Part shown: in pieces, positions 31,781 to 38,411 of the stretch | Position numbering within the stretch: the first letter of the stretch is position 1 | Layout: each line of letters begins with the position of its first letter | Origin: Actinomyces sp. | GTDB taxonomy: Bacteria > Actinomycetota > Actinomycetes > Actinomycetales > Actinomycetaceae | Assembly: GCA_022649165.1 (NCBI GenBank) | Contig: JALCNR010000020.1 | Span: 1-38,411, forward strand | Length of the DNA: 38,411 nt | Direction of reading: 5' to 3' | Notes under the pieces: model-generated | Told to the model about the DNA's origin: nothing | Database searches by the model: none | What the model saw: the letters and a program-made list of their open reading frames with translations, nothing else | Translations under genes and position numbers: made by a program

Positions 31781-32626
31781 TCAGCCGCGCCGGTCGCGGC
31801 CGACGCGCCAGTATCCGCAGAAGCCGATGTCGTCCTTGTCCACGCCGCGCTCGGCCACCAGATGGCGGCGCGCGCCCGTGGGGAGTTGCTGTTCGCCCGC
31901 GATGAACGCGTAGAACGGCCCATCCCCTTCCGGCAGCTCGGTCGACGCGAGCGCCTCGGCCGCCGCCCGTCCGGGGACCTCATGGGGGTCGTTCCGCACG
32001 ATCCACCGCACCTCCAGCCCCTCGGGCCGGGCGAGGTCCTGGGCGTCCTCCCGTGCGGGTATCTCGACGAGGGCGGAGCCGCGGGTCCCGCCGGGCAGTG
32101 AGGCGCAGATGCCGGCGATGGCCGGAAGGGCCGTCTCGTCCCCCACCAGCAGGACGCGCTCCGGGGGCCGGCGGGGGTTGAAGCCCGTCCCCTCGTCGAT
32201 GAGGGCGACGTCCTCGCCGGGCTCGGCCGCGAGCGCCCATGCGGGTGCGGGCCCCAAGCCGCCGTCCGGAGCGCGGTGGATGACGAAGTCGACATCGATC
32301 TCCGCGCCCCCGGACTCCCCCAACTCGCGGAACGCGCGCACCGTGTAGCTGCGCATGACGGGGCGCTGTTCCTCCGGGATGCGGAGGAGCTTGAGATAGC
32401 CGAGCATCTTGTTCGCCTTGGCGGGAACCCGTTCCAGTCCGTCCCCGCCGTGGACGGGCAGGAAGAGTCGGAACCACTGGTCGAATCCCATCGGGGTGAA
32501 GCGGGCGATGTCCCCGCCGCCCAGGGTGACGCGCATCCAGTGCTCGGACAGGCGGCGCGTCGCGAGCACCGTGAGCCGGAGCAGGTCCTGTGTCTCAGGC
32601 AGAGCCCGTCGACTGTGGTGGGGCAT
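31781..32626 (-). CDS. Siderophore-interacting protein (NAD(P)H-dependent ferric-siderophore reductase)
   Basis: 281 aa, SIP/ViuB family. The FAD-binding domain has MRSYTVRAFR (92-97 RSYTVR) after an N-terminal barrel (MRVTLGGGDIARFTPMGFDQ). The NAD(P)H-binding domain has VLLVGDETALPAIAGI, FIAGEQQLPTGARRHLVAER and the C-terminal FCGYWRVG. Reduces imported ferric siderophore in the cytoplasm to release iron. A DtxR/IdeR-like box lies 65 bp before the ATG, predicting repression by iron. No transporter is adjacent. Confidence 0.92.
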   Translation of the reverse strand: MPHHSRRALPETQDLLRLTVLATRRLSEHWMRVTLGGGDIARFTPMGFDQWFRLFLPVHGGDGLERVPAKANKMLGYLKLLRIPEEQRPVMRSYTVRAFRELGESGGAEIDVDFVIHRAPDGGLGPAPAWALAAEPGEDVALIDEGTGFNPRRPPERVLLVGDETALPAIAGICASLPGGTRGSALVEIPAREDAQDLARPEGLEVRWIVRNDPHEVPGRAAAEALASTELPEGDGPFYAFIAGEQQLPTGARRHLVAERGVDKDDIGFCGYWRVGRDRRG

Positions 32627-32690
32627 CGGTGGTCCTTGTCGCTCGGCGCGTGGGGGCGGCGCCGCCCTCGTCCCGGGCCGACACCATGGG

Positions 32691-32709
32691 AAAGCTTAGC
32701 CTTACCTCA
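32691..32709 (-). promoter_or_regulatory. DtxR/IdeR-type iron box upstream of the siderophore-interacting protein
   Basis: AAAGCTTAGCCTTACCTCA matches the 19-bp consensus TTAGGTTAGCCTAACCTAA at about 14 positions, with TTAGCCTTACCT nearly perfect. The surroundings are strongly GC-rich, so the AT-containing motif stands out. It lies 65-83 bp upstream of the start codon, compatible with overlap of the promoter. Confidence 0.7.
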
Positions 32710-32773
32710 TTCCCAGCACCAGGGCGGGTCCTCTCCGCCGATCCCCGGCACGGATCGGCGGGCACGGGCACGG

Positions 32774-32804
32774 AAAAGGCCCGGCGCCTGACAGGCACCG
32801 GGCC
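32774..32804 (-). terminator. Intrinsic terminator of rpmF
   Basis: On the minus strand GGCCCGG-TGCCTG-TCA-GGCGCCGGGCC folds into a long GC stem (32804-32778) followed at once by TTTT (32777-32774), 20 nt after the rpmF stop. Confidence 0.8.
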
Positions 32805-32823
32805 GCGACCGCGATCGGGACGC

Positions 32824-32994
32824 TCAGTCCTCGACCGTCAACAGCCCGTTCTTGTATGCCTTCGCCAGGCGGCGCGGCACGCGGATCTCCCGGCCGGCGA
32901 CCTTGACGGTGTTCAGCTCGGTGAGATCGGCCTTCCATGCGGACCGGCGAGTGCGGGTGTTGGCTCGGGACATCTTGCGCTTGGGAACTGCCAT
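32824..32994 (-). CDS. rpmF: Large ribosomal subunit protein bL32
   Basis: 56 aa: [20 protein letters not shown] at the N-terminus, then [20 protein letters not shown] and LLTVED. It is the bL32 form without the zinc ribbon (no Cys at all), as in Mycobacterium and other actinobacteria. ATG 32994 is preceded by GAGGAG. It is monocistronic, with a strong terminator 20 nt downstream. Absence of Cys means it does not depend on zinc, unlike Cys4-type bL32. Confidence 0.93.
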   Translation of the reverse strand: MAVPKRKMSRANTRTRRSAWKADLTELNTVKVAGREIRVPRRLAKAYKNGLLTVED

Positions 32995-33156
32995 GGCCCT
33001 ACCGCTCCTCTACTCTCGTGGTGGACGTGACGACTTGCCGATGTCCAACTCTGCCACGCAGGAATGTCCGCGGGCCAGCTCCCGGGCCCCTGGGGCCTGT
33101 GAGATCGCTCGCGCACCGGCAACCGGAGAAGTCTATCACTGGCAGGATGGACGCCG

Positions 33157-33846
33157 ATGGCCTCCCTGACGACTCTGCGCGCCGGTACGCAGCTCACCCA
33201 CGAGATCGAGGTGCGCCGATCCCGTTTCGCCGCCACGCTGGCACGGACCGACACCGTCGCCCAGGCGCGCGCCCTGGCCGACTCCGTGCGCGCGGCCTCC
33301 CCCGGTGCGCGCCACCACTGCACGGCCTGGATCGTCGCGCAGGAGGACGCCCAGCCGGCCACTCACTCCAGCGACGACGGCGAACCCGCCGGCACCGCCG
33401 GCACGCCGATGCTCGATGTCCTGCGTTCCTCAGGCCTGTGCAATGTCACCGCCGTGGTGACGCGGTGGTTCGGGGGAGTCCTCCTGGGCACGGGAGGCCT
33501 GGTGCGCGCCTACTCCTCCAGCGTGTCGGAGGCGCTCGCCCGAGCCCCGAAAGTCCTGCTGCTGGATCTGCCCGTCGTCGTCGCCCGTCTCTCCCCCGCC
33601 CAGGCGGGCCGCGTCGAGGCCGAGTTGCGTGCGTCGGGAGCGCGCATCCTCGGCGTCGCGTGGGGCCAGGACGTCGTCCTGCGCGCCGCCCCCGGCGGCG
33701 GCGCACCGGGATCCTCCGGCCGCCCGGTCGACGAGGACGGCGCCGCCCTGCGCGCCCGCATCCTCGAACTCACCGGCGGCGAGGCCCGGTGCGCCCTCGG
33801 AGAGCGGGCCGTCTGCGAAGTGGACGCCGCCGCGCCCCGGCCGTAG
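33157..33846 (+). CDS. YigZ/IMPACT (UPF0029) family protein
   Basis: 229 aa. N-terminal Impact domain: EIEVRRSRFAATLARTDTVA, HHCTAWIVA, then SSDDGEPAGTAGTPMLDVLR, NVTAVVTRWFGGVLLGTGGL and VRAYSSSVSEAL, the family's most conserved region. The C-terminal ~80 residues are the DUF1949-like domain, with a Gly/Pro-rich insert (PGGGAPGSSG). Function in bacteria is not settled; eukaryotic IMPACT regulates Gcn2. ATG 33157 lies 10 nt after AGGATGG. Its TAG stop (33844-33846) is part of the TAGGGT hexamer likely to be the -10 of the next transcript. Confidence 0.9.
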   Translation: MASLTTLRAGTQLTHEIEVRRSRFAATLARTDTVAQARALADSVRAASPGARHHCTAWIVAQEDAQPATHSSDDGEPAGTAGTPMLDVLRSSGLCNVTAVVTRWFGGVLLGTGGLVRAYSSSVSEALARAPKVLLLDLPVVVARLSPAQAGRVEAELRASGARILGVAWGQDVVLRAAPGGGAPGSSGRPVDEDGAALRARILELTGGEARCALGERAVCEVDAAAPRP

Positions 33847-33849
33847 GGT
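33844..33849 (+). promoter_or_regulatory. -10 element for the cys leader transcript (leaderless geometry)
   Basis: TAGGGT matches TANNNT and lies exactly 6 nt before the GTG of the leader ORF, the spacing seen for leaderless actinobacterial transcripts. The same TANNNT-N6-start layout occurs before the gene at 35633. Alternatively GGGTGG could act as a Shine-Dalgarno. Confidence 0.5.
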
Positions 33850-33855
33850 GGATTC

Positions 33856-33939
33856 GTGACCACGACCATCTCCGCGCCGCGTCCACGTCGGACGCGGTCC
33901 TGCGCGCCCGTGGTCCACCTGTGTGTCGTCTGTCTCTAG
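33856..33939 (+). CDS. Cys-rich leader peptide upstream of cysK-cysE
   Basis: Twenty-seven codons from GTG 33856 to TAG 33939. The peptide begins [15 protein letters not shown] (GTG read as Met) and ends [12 protein letters not shown], so three of its last twelve residues are Cys (TGC, TGT, TGT). Cys-rich uORFs upstream of sulfur-assimilation genes are established in mycobacteria as cysteine-responsive attenuators, and annotated as putative leader peptides in other actinobacteria. A 9-bp GC stem begins at the stop codon. Ribosome stalling at Cys codons when Cys-tRNA is scarce would change folding and expression of cysK-cysE. Confidence 0.75.
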   Translation: MTTTISAPRPRRTRSCAPVVHLCVVCL

Positions 33940-33978
33940 GGCGGATGGCCTTCGCGACTCGTCTTCCGTCATCCGCCC
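33939..33978 (+). promoter_or_regulatory. Attenuator-type hairpin between the cys leader peptide and cysK
   Basis: GGGCGGATG (33939-33947, starting with the G of the leader TAG) and CATCCGCCC (33970-33978) are perfect inverted repeats with a 22-nt loop. The loop contains CGACTCG (33955-33961), which is complementary to CGAGTCG at 33995-34001, giving a mutually exclusive alternative pairing. cysK starts 65 nt beyond the hairpin with GGAG before its ATG. No U-tract is present, so a Rho- or translation-linked mechanism is more likely than intrinsic termination. Confidence 0.6.
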
Positions 33979-34042
33979 CGTCGCGCCCGCATGCCGAGTC
34001 GATCCGTTGTTCCCTTCTTCCCGTTCCCGACAGGAGACCCTC

Positions 34043-34975
34043 ATGACTTCCATCGCCGCCGACGTCACCCAGCTCATCGGCCGCACGCCCCTCGTGCGCA
34101 TCAACCGCCTCACCGACCCTGCCGCCACGGTCGTCGGCAAGGTCGAGGCCACCAACCCGGCGGCCTCCGTCAAGGACCGCATCGCGGCCGCCATCATCGA
34201 TGCCGCCGAGGCTTCCGGACAGCTGGCCCCCGGCGGCACCGTCATCGAGGCGACGTCCGGCAACACGGGAGTGGCCCTGGCCATGGTCGGCGCCGCGCGC
34301 GGATACAAGATCGTCATCGCGATGCCCTCCTCGATGAGCGTCGAGCGGCGCATGCTCATGCGGATCTTCGGGGCGGAGCTGGTCCTCACCGATCCGAAGG
34401 ACGGCATCAAGGGCGCTGTCGCCGCGGCGGAACGGATCCGCGACGAGCGGCCCGGGTCGATCATCGCCTCCCAGTTCACGAACCCCGCGAATCCCGCGAT
34501 CCACCGCGCGACCACGGCCGAGGAGATCTGGGCCGACACCGACGGCGGCGTCGACATCGTCGTCGCTGGCGTGGGCACCGGCGGCACGATCTCCGGGATC
34601 GGCTCGGTCCTCAAGGAGCGCAAGCCCGGCGTCCAGATCATCGCCGTCCAGCCCGCCGAGTCCCCGATGCTCACCGGCGGCGCGGGCGCCCCCCACGGGA
34701 TCCAGGGCATCGGCCCGAATTTCGTCGCCGAGACCTACGACCCCTCCGTCGTCGACGAGGTCGTCGATATCGACACGCCCTCGGCGCTGGCCTTCGCCCG
34801 CCGGGCCGCGGCCGAGGAAGGGCTGCTGGTCGGCATCTCCTCCGGCGCGGCGCTGGCCGCCGCCGCCCGGGTGTCCGCCCGTCCCGAGAACGCCGGTAAG
34901 ACGATCGTCGTCATCCTCCCCGACACCGGAGAGCGCTACCTGTCGACGAAGCTCTTCGACGACCTGCGCGACTGA
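34043..34975 (+). CDS. cysK: Cysteine synthase A (O-acetylserine sulfhydrylase)
   Basis: 310 aa; PLP enzyme making L-cysteine from O-acetylserine and sulfide. The PLP Lys is K44 in [13 protein letters not shown]; substrate loop [13 protein letters not shown]; phosphate loop [27 protein letters not shown] before the C-terminal [20 protein letters not shown] and [16 protein letters not shown], all typical. ATG 34043 has CAGGAG upstream. Its stop overlaps cysE (TGATG), so the two are co-translated. The cysE product CysE ends in Ile, as required for docking into the CysK active site. Likely controlled by the Cys leader upstream. Confidence 0.96.
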   Translation: MTSIAADVTQLIGRTPLVRINRLTDPAATVVGKVEATNPAASVKDRIAAAIIDAAEASGQLAPGGTVIEATSGNTGVALAMVGAARGYKIVIAMPSSMSVERRMLMRIFGAELVLTDPKDGIKGAVAAAERIRDERPGSIIASQFTNPANPAIHRATTAEEIWADTDGGVDIVVAGVGTGGTISGIGSVLKERKPGVQIIAVQPAESPMLTGGAGAPHGIQGIGPNFVAETYDPSVVDEVVDIDTPSALAFARRAAAEEGLLVGISSGAALAAAARVSARPENAGKTIVVILPDTGERYLSTKLFDDLRD

Positions 34976-35583
34976 TGTTGCCCAACCCTCTCCGGGCCTG
35001 GAACGTCCTCCGGGAGGATCTGGAGACGGCCAGGCGGCGCGACCCCGCCGCCCGCTCGAAGGTCGAGGTCGCGCTCACCTATCCGGGGGTCCATGCCCTG
35101 TGGAGCCACCGCGTGGCCCACTCGTTGTGGATCCGCGGCGCGAGGCTGCCGGCGCGGGTCCTCTCGGCGGGCGCCCGGGTGCTGACGGGAGTCGACATCC
35201 ACCCGGGCGCCCAGCTGGGTCGCCGCCTGTTCATCGACCACGCCACGGGCGTCGTCATCGGCGAGACGGCCGAGGTCGGCGAGGACGTCGTGATCTTCCA
35301 CGGCGTCACGCTGGGCGGCGTGTCGATGAGTCCGGGCAAACGCCATCCCACCGTGGGCAGCCACGTCCTGCTGGGGGCCGGCGCGAAGGTCCTGGGACCG
35401 GTCGTCGTCGGCGATGACGCGAAGATCGGCGCGAACGCCGTCGTCACGAAGGATGTTCCCGCCGGCTCGGTCGCGCTGGGCGTGCCTGCGCGCGTGCGTC
35501 CGACCTCGCGCCCCCAGGAGCCCGACGCCGACCTCATCGTCGACCCGAACCTCTACGCCGAGGATCCCTCGCTGTACATCTGA
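34975..35583 (+). CDS. cysE: Serine O-acetyltransferase
   Basis: 202 aa, the short bacterial form. Left-handed beta-helix hexapeptide repeats run from ~70: GVDIHPGAQLGRRLFIDHAT, GVVIGETAEVGEDVVIFHGV, TLGGVSMSPGKRHPTVGSHV, VLGPVVVGDDAKIGANAVVT and KDVPAGSVALGVPARV. The N-terminal helical part (ARSKVEVALTYPGVHALWSH) is trimmed compared with E. coli CysE. The C-terminal residue is Ile (PSLYI), consistent with formation of the cysteine synthase complex with CysK. The start codon shares one base with the cysK stop. Confidence 0.95.
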   Translation: MLPNPLRAWNVLREDLETARRRDPAARSKVEVALTYPGVHALWSHRVAHSLWIRGARLPARVLSAGARVLTGVDIHPGAQLGRRLFIDHATGVVIGETAEVGEDVVIFHGVTLGGVSMSPGKRHPTVGSHVLLGAGAKVLGPVVVGDDAKIGANAVVTKDVPAGSVALGVPARVRPTSRPQEPDADLIVDPNLYAEDPSLYI

Positions 35584-35632
35584 GTCCCGCGAAGCCCGCC
35601 CCGATGTGTCCCACATCACCTAGTCTGGGATC

Positions 35633-36166
35633 ATGACTCAGCGAACGTTACGGGCGCGGCTGGAGGCGCTGGCCGAGGCCGAGCGGCCCCCGGGCCTCGA
35701 GCTGGCGACGCTGACGCGCTACGACATCCCGGCCCTGGCCGCCCTGCACCTGGTCGCCTACGACTCCCCCGAGATCGCCGAGAACCTGTGGGAGGCCACC
35801 GACGAGCTGCGCATGGCGTTCGACGGAGCCTTCGGCGCCCCCCGCGACGACTCCTTCATCGGGGCCTGGCAGGATGGGGAGCTGGTGGGCGCGGTCCTCT
35901 GCGTGACGGAGGCCGACCTCGAGGACGCCCCGCCCGGCCCCTACATCATCGACACCATGGTCGCACCGGACCACCGACGCCGCGGCATCGCGACCGCGCT
36001 GGTCCTCGAGCTGGCCAGGCGCTGCCGGGCGTGGGGCTACGAGGAGGTCGCGCTCAACGTCGACATGCGCGCCGCCCCCGGCGCGGCCAGGCTCTATGAG
36101 CTCGTGGGCTTCGACGACGACGCGCCGGCGGACCAGGGAGCGACGGACTCCGGGACGCCCGGCTAA
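35633..36166 (+). CDS. GNAT-family acetyltransferase (leaderless)
   Basis: 177 aa. Acetyl-CoA site: IIDTMVAPDHRRRGIATALV then LELARRCRAWGYEEVALNVD and ARLYELVGF, a standard GNAT core. The N-terminal part (LATLTRYDIPALAALHLVAY) begins the fold. Upstream, TAGTCT then 6 nt then ATG gives a leaderless promoter geometry (35621-35633). The substrate is unknown. Its stop overlaps that of the convergent nei gene by 4 bp. Confidence 0.88.
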   Translation: MTQRTLRARLEALAEAERPPGLELATLTRYDIPALAALHLVAYDSPEIAENLWEATDELRMAFDGAFGAPRDDSFIGAWQDGELVGAVLCVTEADLEDAPPGPYIIDTMVAPDHRRRGIATALVLELARRCRAWGYEEVALNVDMRAAPGAARLYELVGFDDDAPADQGATDSGTPG

Positions 36167-37068
36167 CGCTGGCAGGACGGGCACCAGAAGAGGCGCCGCC
36201 CCTGCATGGCCTGCTCCCGCACGGGCGTCCCGCAGCGCAGGCACGGCCGGCCGGTGCGGTGGTAGACGTACCAGCGCGACGCCTCGGGATCGCCCGGCAG
36301 AGGCGGCTCGGGCGCGTCCCCGGGGTCCACGGTCTCAATGCGCCCGGCCTCCAGGCCGTGCGCCATCAGCCGGCAGACGATGTCCCAGAGCGCGCCCAGC
36401 CTGGTCGGGGACACCCGGTCGCCGCGCCTCAGAGGGGAGACGCCCGCCAGGAACAGCGACTCTGCCCGGTAGATGTTGCCCACGCCCGCCACGATCGACT
36501 GGTCCATGACCAGCTCACCCACCGCGCGGCGACGGGCGCGGACGCCGTCGACGAAGCGCCGCCGGGCCGCCCCGTCGGTGGAGGCGCCCGGGGCCAGTGG
36601 ATCCGGGCCGAGCGCCGCCTCGACGGACCGGCGCTCGGCGTCCGAGAGCAGTTCGCACCGCGTGGGCCCGGAGAGGTCGGCGACCCCGTGGTCCGTGGAC
36701 AGCCTCACGCGGACCTGGCCGACGGGCTCGGGCGGGCGCCAGGCGCCCTCCCTCGGGGAGACGGCCTCCACCGGCACGCGGGGCGCCCCGATGGAGGGCG
36801 GCGCCGCGAAGTCCTCGTCGCCCGCGAAGCGCCACGATCCGTACAAGCCCAGATGGACGTGCAGCCAGAGCAGCTCCGCCGGGGGCGCCCCCGCGAAGCC
36901 GACGAAGAGGTGCTTGCCCACGGCGTGCGCCCCCGCCACCGTCCGCCCGTCGATCCGGGCGGCCGAGGCCGCGAACCGTCCCTGCGGGGAGGACACACGG
37001 CATGCGCGGCCCGCGAACTCCTGGTCGAAGGTGGCGGCGAGCCGGTGGAGGACGTCTCCCTCAGGCAT
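36163..37068 (-). CDS. nei: Endonuclease VIII-type DNA glycosylase (Fpg/Nei family)
   Basis: 301 aa, closest in pattern to mycobacterial Nei1. The N-terminal catalytic PE is in MPEGDVLHRLA; SSPQGRFA and GKHLFVGF (Lys) follow; HVHLGLYGSWRF; helix-two-turn-helix MDQSIVAGVGNIYRAESLFL; C-terminal zinc finger CLRCGTPVREQ...FWCPSCQR with the lesion-reading Arg in QGRRLFW. Removes oxidised pyrimidines and nicks the abasic site. The fifth residue is Asp (PEGD, as in many Nei) rather than His. It lies 15 bp downstream of leuS on the same strand, probably cotranscribed. Confidence 0.93.
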   Translation of the reverse strand: MPEGDVLHRLAATFDQEFAGRACRVSSPQGRFAASAARIDGRTVAGAHAVGKHLFVGFAGAPPAELLWLHVHLGLYGSWRFAGDEDFAAPPSIGAPRVPVEAVSPREGAWRPPEPVGQVRVRLSTDHGVADLSGPTRCELLSDAERRSVEAALGPDPLAPGASTDGAARRRFVDGVRARRRAVGELVMDQSIVAGVGNIYRAESLFLAGVSPLRRGDRVSPTRLGALWDIVCRLMAHGLEAGRIETVDPGDAPEPPLPGDPEASRWYVYHRTGRPCLRCGTPVREQAMQGRRLFWCPSCQR

Positions 37069-37083
37069 GCGGCGGCGCGGCTC

Positions 37084-38411
37084 TCACGCCTGCGGGGGGA
37101 CGACGTTGACGAGCCTCGGCGCTCTCACGATCACCTTGAGGGGATCGCGCCCGTCCAGGATGCGGCGCACCGGGTCCGTCGCCAGGGCGAGCCCGCGCAG
37201 CTCCTCCTCGCCGATGGAGGGCGCGACCTCGAGGCGGGCGCGGACCTTGCCGCCCACCTGCACGATCGCCGTCACCGTCTCCTCGACCAGCAGGGACTCA
37301 TCGGCCACCGGGAACGGCTCGCGCGCGAGCGAGTCCCCATGGCCCAGGCGCGACCACAGCTCCTCGGCGATGTGCGGGGCCACGGGGGAGACCATGAGCA
37401 CCAGCGGCTCGATCGCCTCCCTCGGCACCGCGGACAGCCCGGTGAGGTGGTTGTTGAGCACGATGAGCTTCGCGATCGCCGTGTTGATGCGCATGTGCTC
37501 GTACTCGACCGTGACATCGGCGATCGTGCGGGCCAGCAGCCGGCGCGTGGCCAGGTCGGCGGGCTCGTCGGTGACGGTGACCCGGCCCGTTTCCTCGTCG
37601 AGGACGTTGCGCCACAGGCGCTGGAGGAAACGCTGGGAGCCCACGGCCGCGCGCGTGTCCCAGGGGCGCGAGATGTCCAGCGGCCCCATCGACATCTCGT
37701 AGACGCGCAGGGTGTCCGCCCCGTACTGGTCGGCGAAGTCGTCGGGGGTGACGATGTTCTTCAGGGACTTCCCCATCTTCCCGTACTCCTGGGTGACGGG
37801 TTCGCCGTGCCAGGTGAAGCCGGTCCGGGCGTCGCCCTCGACCTCCTCGGCGGGCACATAGGCGCCGCGCGCGTCCCGGTAGGCGTAGGCCTGGATGTAG
37901 CCCTGGTTGAACAGCTTGTGGAACGGCTCCGACGCGGAGACGTGTCCGAGGTCGAAGAGGACCTTCTGCCAGAAGCGCGAGTAGAGCAGGTGGAGCACCG
38001 CGTGCTCGACGCCGCCGACGTAGAGGTCGGTGCCGCCGGAGGCGCCGGGGGTGCGCGGCCCCATCCAGTAGGACTCGTTCGCCGGGTCCGCGAGCCGCTC
38101 GGCGTTGTCGGGGTCCGTATAGCGGATCTCGTAGGAGCACGACCCCGCCCAGTTCGGCATCGTGTTCGTGTCGCGGCGGTAGGTCTGCAGGCCCTCCCCG
38201 AGGTCGAGGTCGACGGTCAGCCACTCCGTGGCCCGGGACAACGGCGTCTCGGGCGTCGAGTCTGAGTCCTCCGGGTCGAAGGTGCGCGGCGAGAAGTCGT
38301 CGACCTCGGGCAGCGTGATGGGGAGCATGTCCTCGGGCAGGGCGTGGACGCGCCCGTCCTCGCCGTAGACCACGGGGAAGGGCTCCCCCCAGTAGCGCTG
38401 GCGGCTGAACA
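37084..38411 (-). CDS. leuS: Leucyl-tRNA synthetase (partial, N-terminus off the window)
   Basis: The C-terminal ~440 residues are visible. From the window edge: [19 protein letters not shown], the class I insertion [40 protein letters not shown] and [20 protein letters not shown], signature KMGKSLKN (KMSKS with Gly for Ser), [16 protein letters not shown], and the anticodon-binding domain ([20 protein letters not shown]) ending VPPQA. Charges tRNA-Leu. The stop at 37084 is followed after 15 bp by nei. Confidence 0.97.
   Translation of the reverse strand, partial: FSRQRYWGEPFPVVYGEDGRVHALPEDMLPITLPEVDDFSPRTFDPEDSDSTPETPLSRATEWLTVDLDLGEGLQTYRRDTNTMPNWAGSCSYEIRYTDPDNAERLADPANESYWMGPRTPGASGGTDLYVGGVEHAVLHLLYSRFWQKVLFDLGHVSASEPFHKLFNQGYIQAYAYRDARGAYVPAEEVEGDARTGFTWHGEPVTQEYGKMGKSLKNIVTPDDFADQYGADTLRVYEMSMGPLDISRPWDTRAAVGSQRFLQRLWRNVLDEETGRVTVTDEPADLATRRLLARTIADVTVEYEHMRINTAIAKLIVLNNHLTGLSAVPREAIEPLVLMVSPVAPHIAEELWSRLGHGDSLAREPFPVADESLLVEETVTAIVQVGGKVRARLEVAPSIGEEELRGLALATDPVRRILDGRDPLKVIVRAPRLVNVVPPQA

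Noticed and set aside
1-38411. CRISPR array, rRNA, replication origin or prophage structural genes
   Set aside because: No regularly spaced direct repeats with unique spacers, no rRNA sequence and no phage head/tail genes were seen; the phased triplet at 458-525 is too small for an origin.

Overview
The window is about 70% GC and actinobacterial. Gene content and style (MurNAc recycling operon, zinc-ribbon-free bL32, mycothiol-type ArsC, a DUF5979-repeat surface adhesin, TANNNT-N6-RTG leaderless starts) suggest an Actinomycetaceae-type commensal (Actinomyces/Schaalia-like). This placement is inference; there is no rRNA here.

Layout. (1) 1-1295: partial ssb and orn, both on the minus strand. 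(2) 1340-7437: an accessory island of lower GC. It holds an 812-aa DUF1906 (Rv2525c-like) protein translationally overlapped by a five-TM membrane protein, two unrecognised exported proteins, and a nest of broken transposases (an IS256-type 3' end sitting inside an IS1634-type gene). (3) 7438-8730: ilvA. (4) 8761-13827: a five-gene operon murR-murQ-murP-mupG-crr for uptake and breakdown of MurNAc(-GlcNAc) cell-wall sugars, with candidate operators upstream. (5) 14169-18333: metF-metE and a small OmpR-type winged-helix regulator, each transcript led by a tiny Met/Cys-rich reading frame. (6) 18482-23190: tRNA-Arg(TCT) followed by IS3, IS256 and IS5 debris around two tandem paralogous SDR dehydrogenases. 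(7) 23191-29848: arsC, a 1675-aa wall-anchored adhesin, and a GIY-YIG/DUF4357 protein. (8) 29950-38411: housekeeping genes: GNAT, pdxK, an iron-regulated siderophore-interacting protein, rpmF, yigZ, cysK-cysE with a Cys-rich leader peptide, a leaderless GNAT, nei1, and the 3' part of leuS.

Most notable. Three very short upstream reading frames precede the sulfur amino-acid genes cysK-cysE and metF-metE and the regulator gene after metE. All three have Cys codons next to the stop, and the two met-locus frames also have Met codons. The two met-locus frames end with the same codons (CGA ATG TGC, one codon, stop), and in all three an inverted repeat begins at the stop codon. This looks like a family of leader-peptide attenuators sensing Cys and/or Met. 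A second unusual observation is a near-identical ~25-28-bp palindromic insert at the homologous codon position of two different IS256-family transposase genes, breaking both reading frames.
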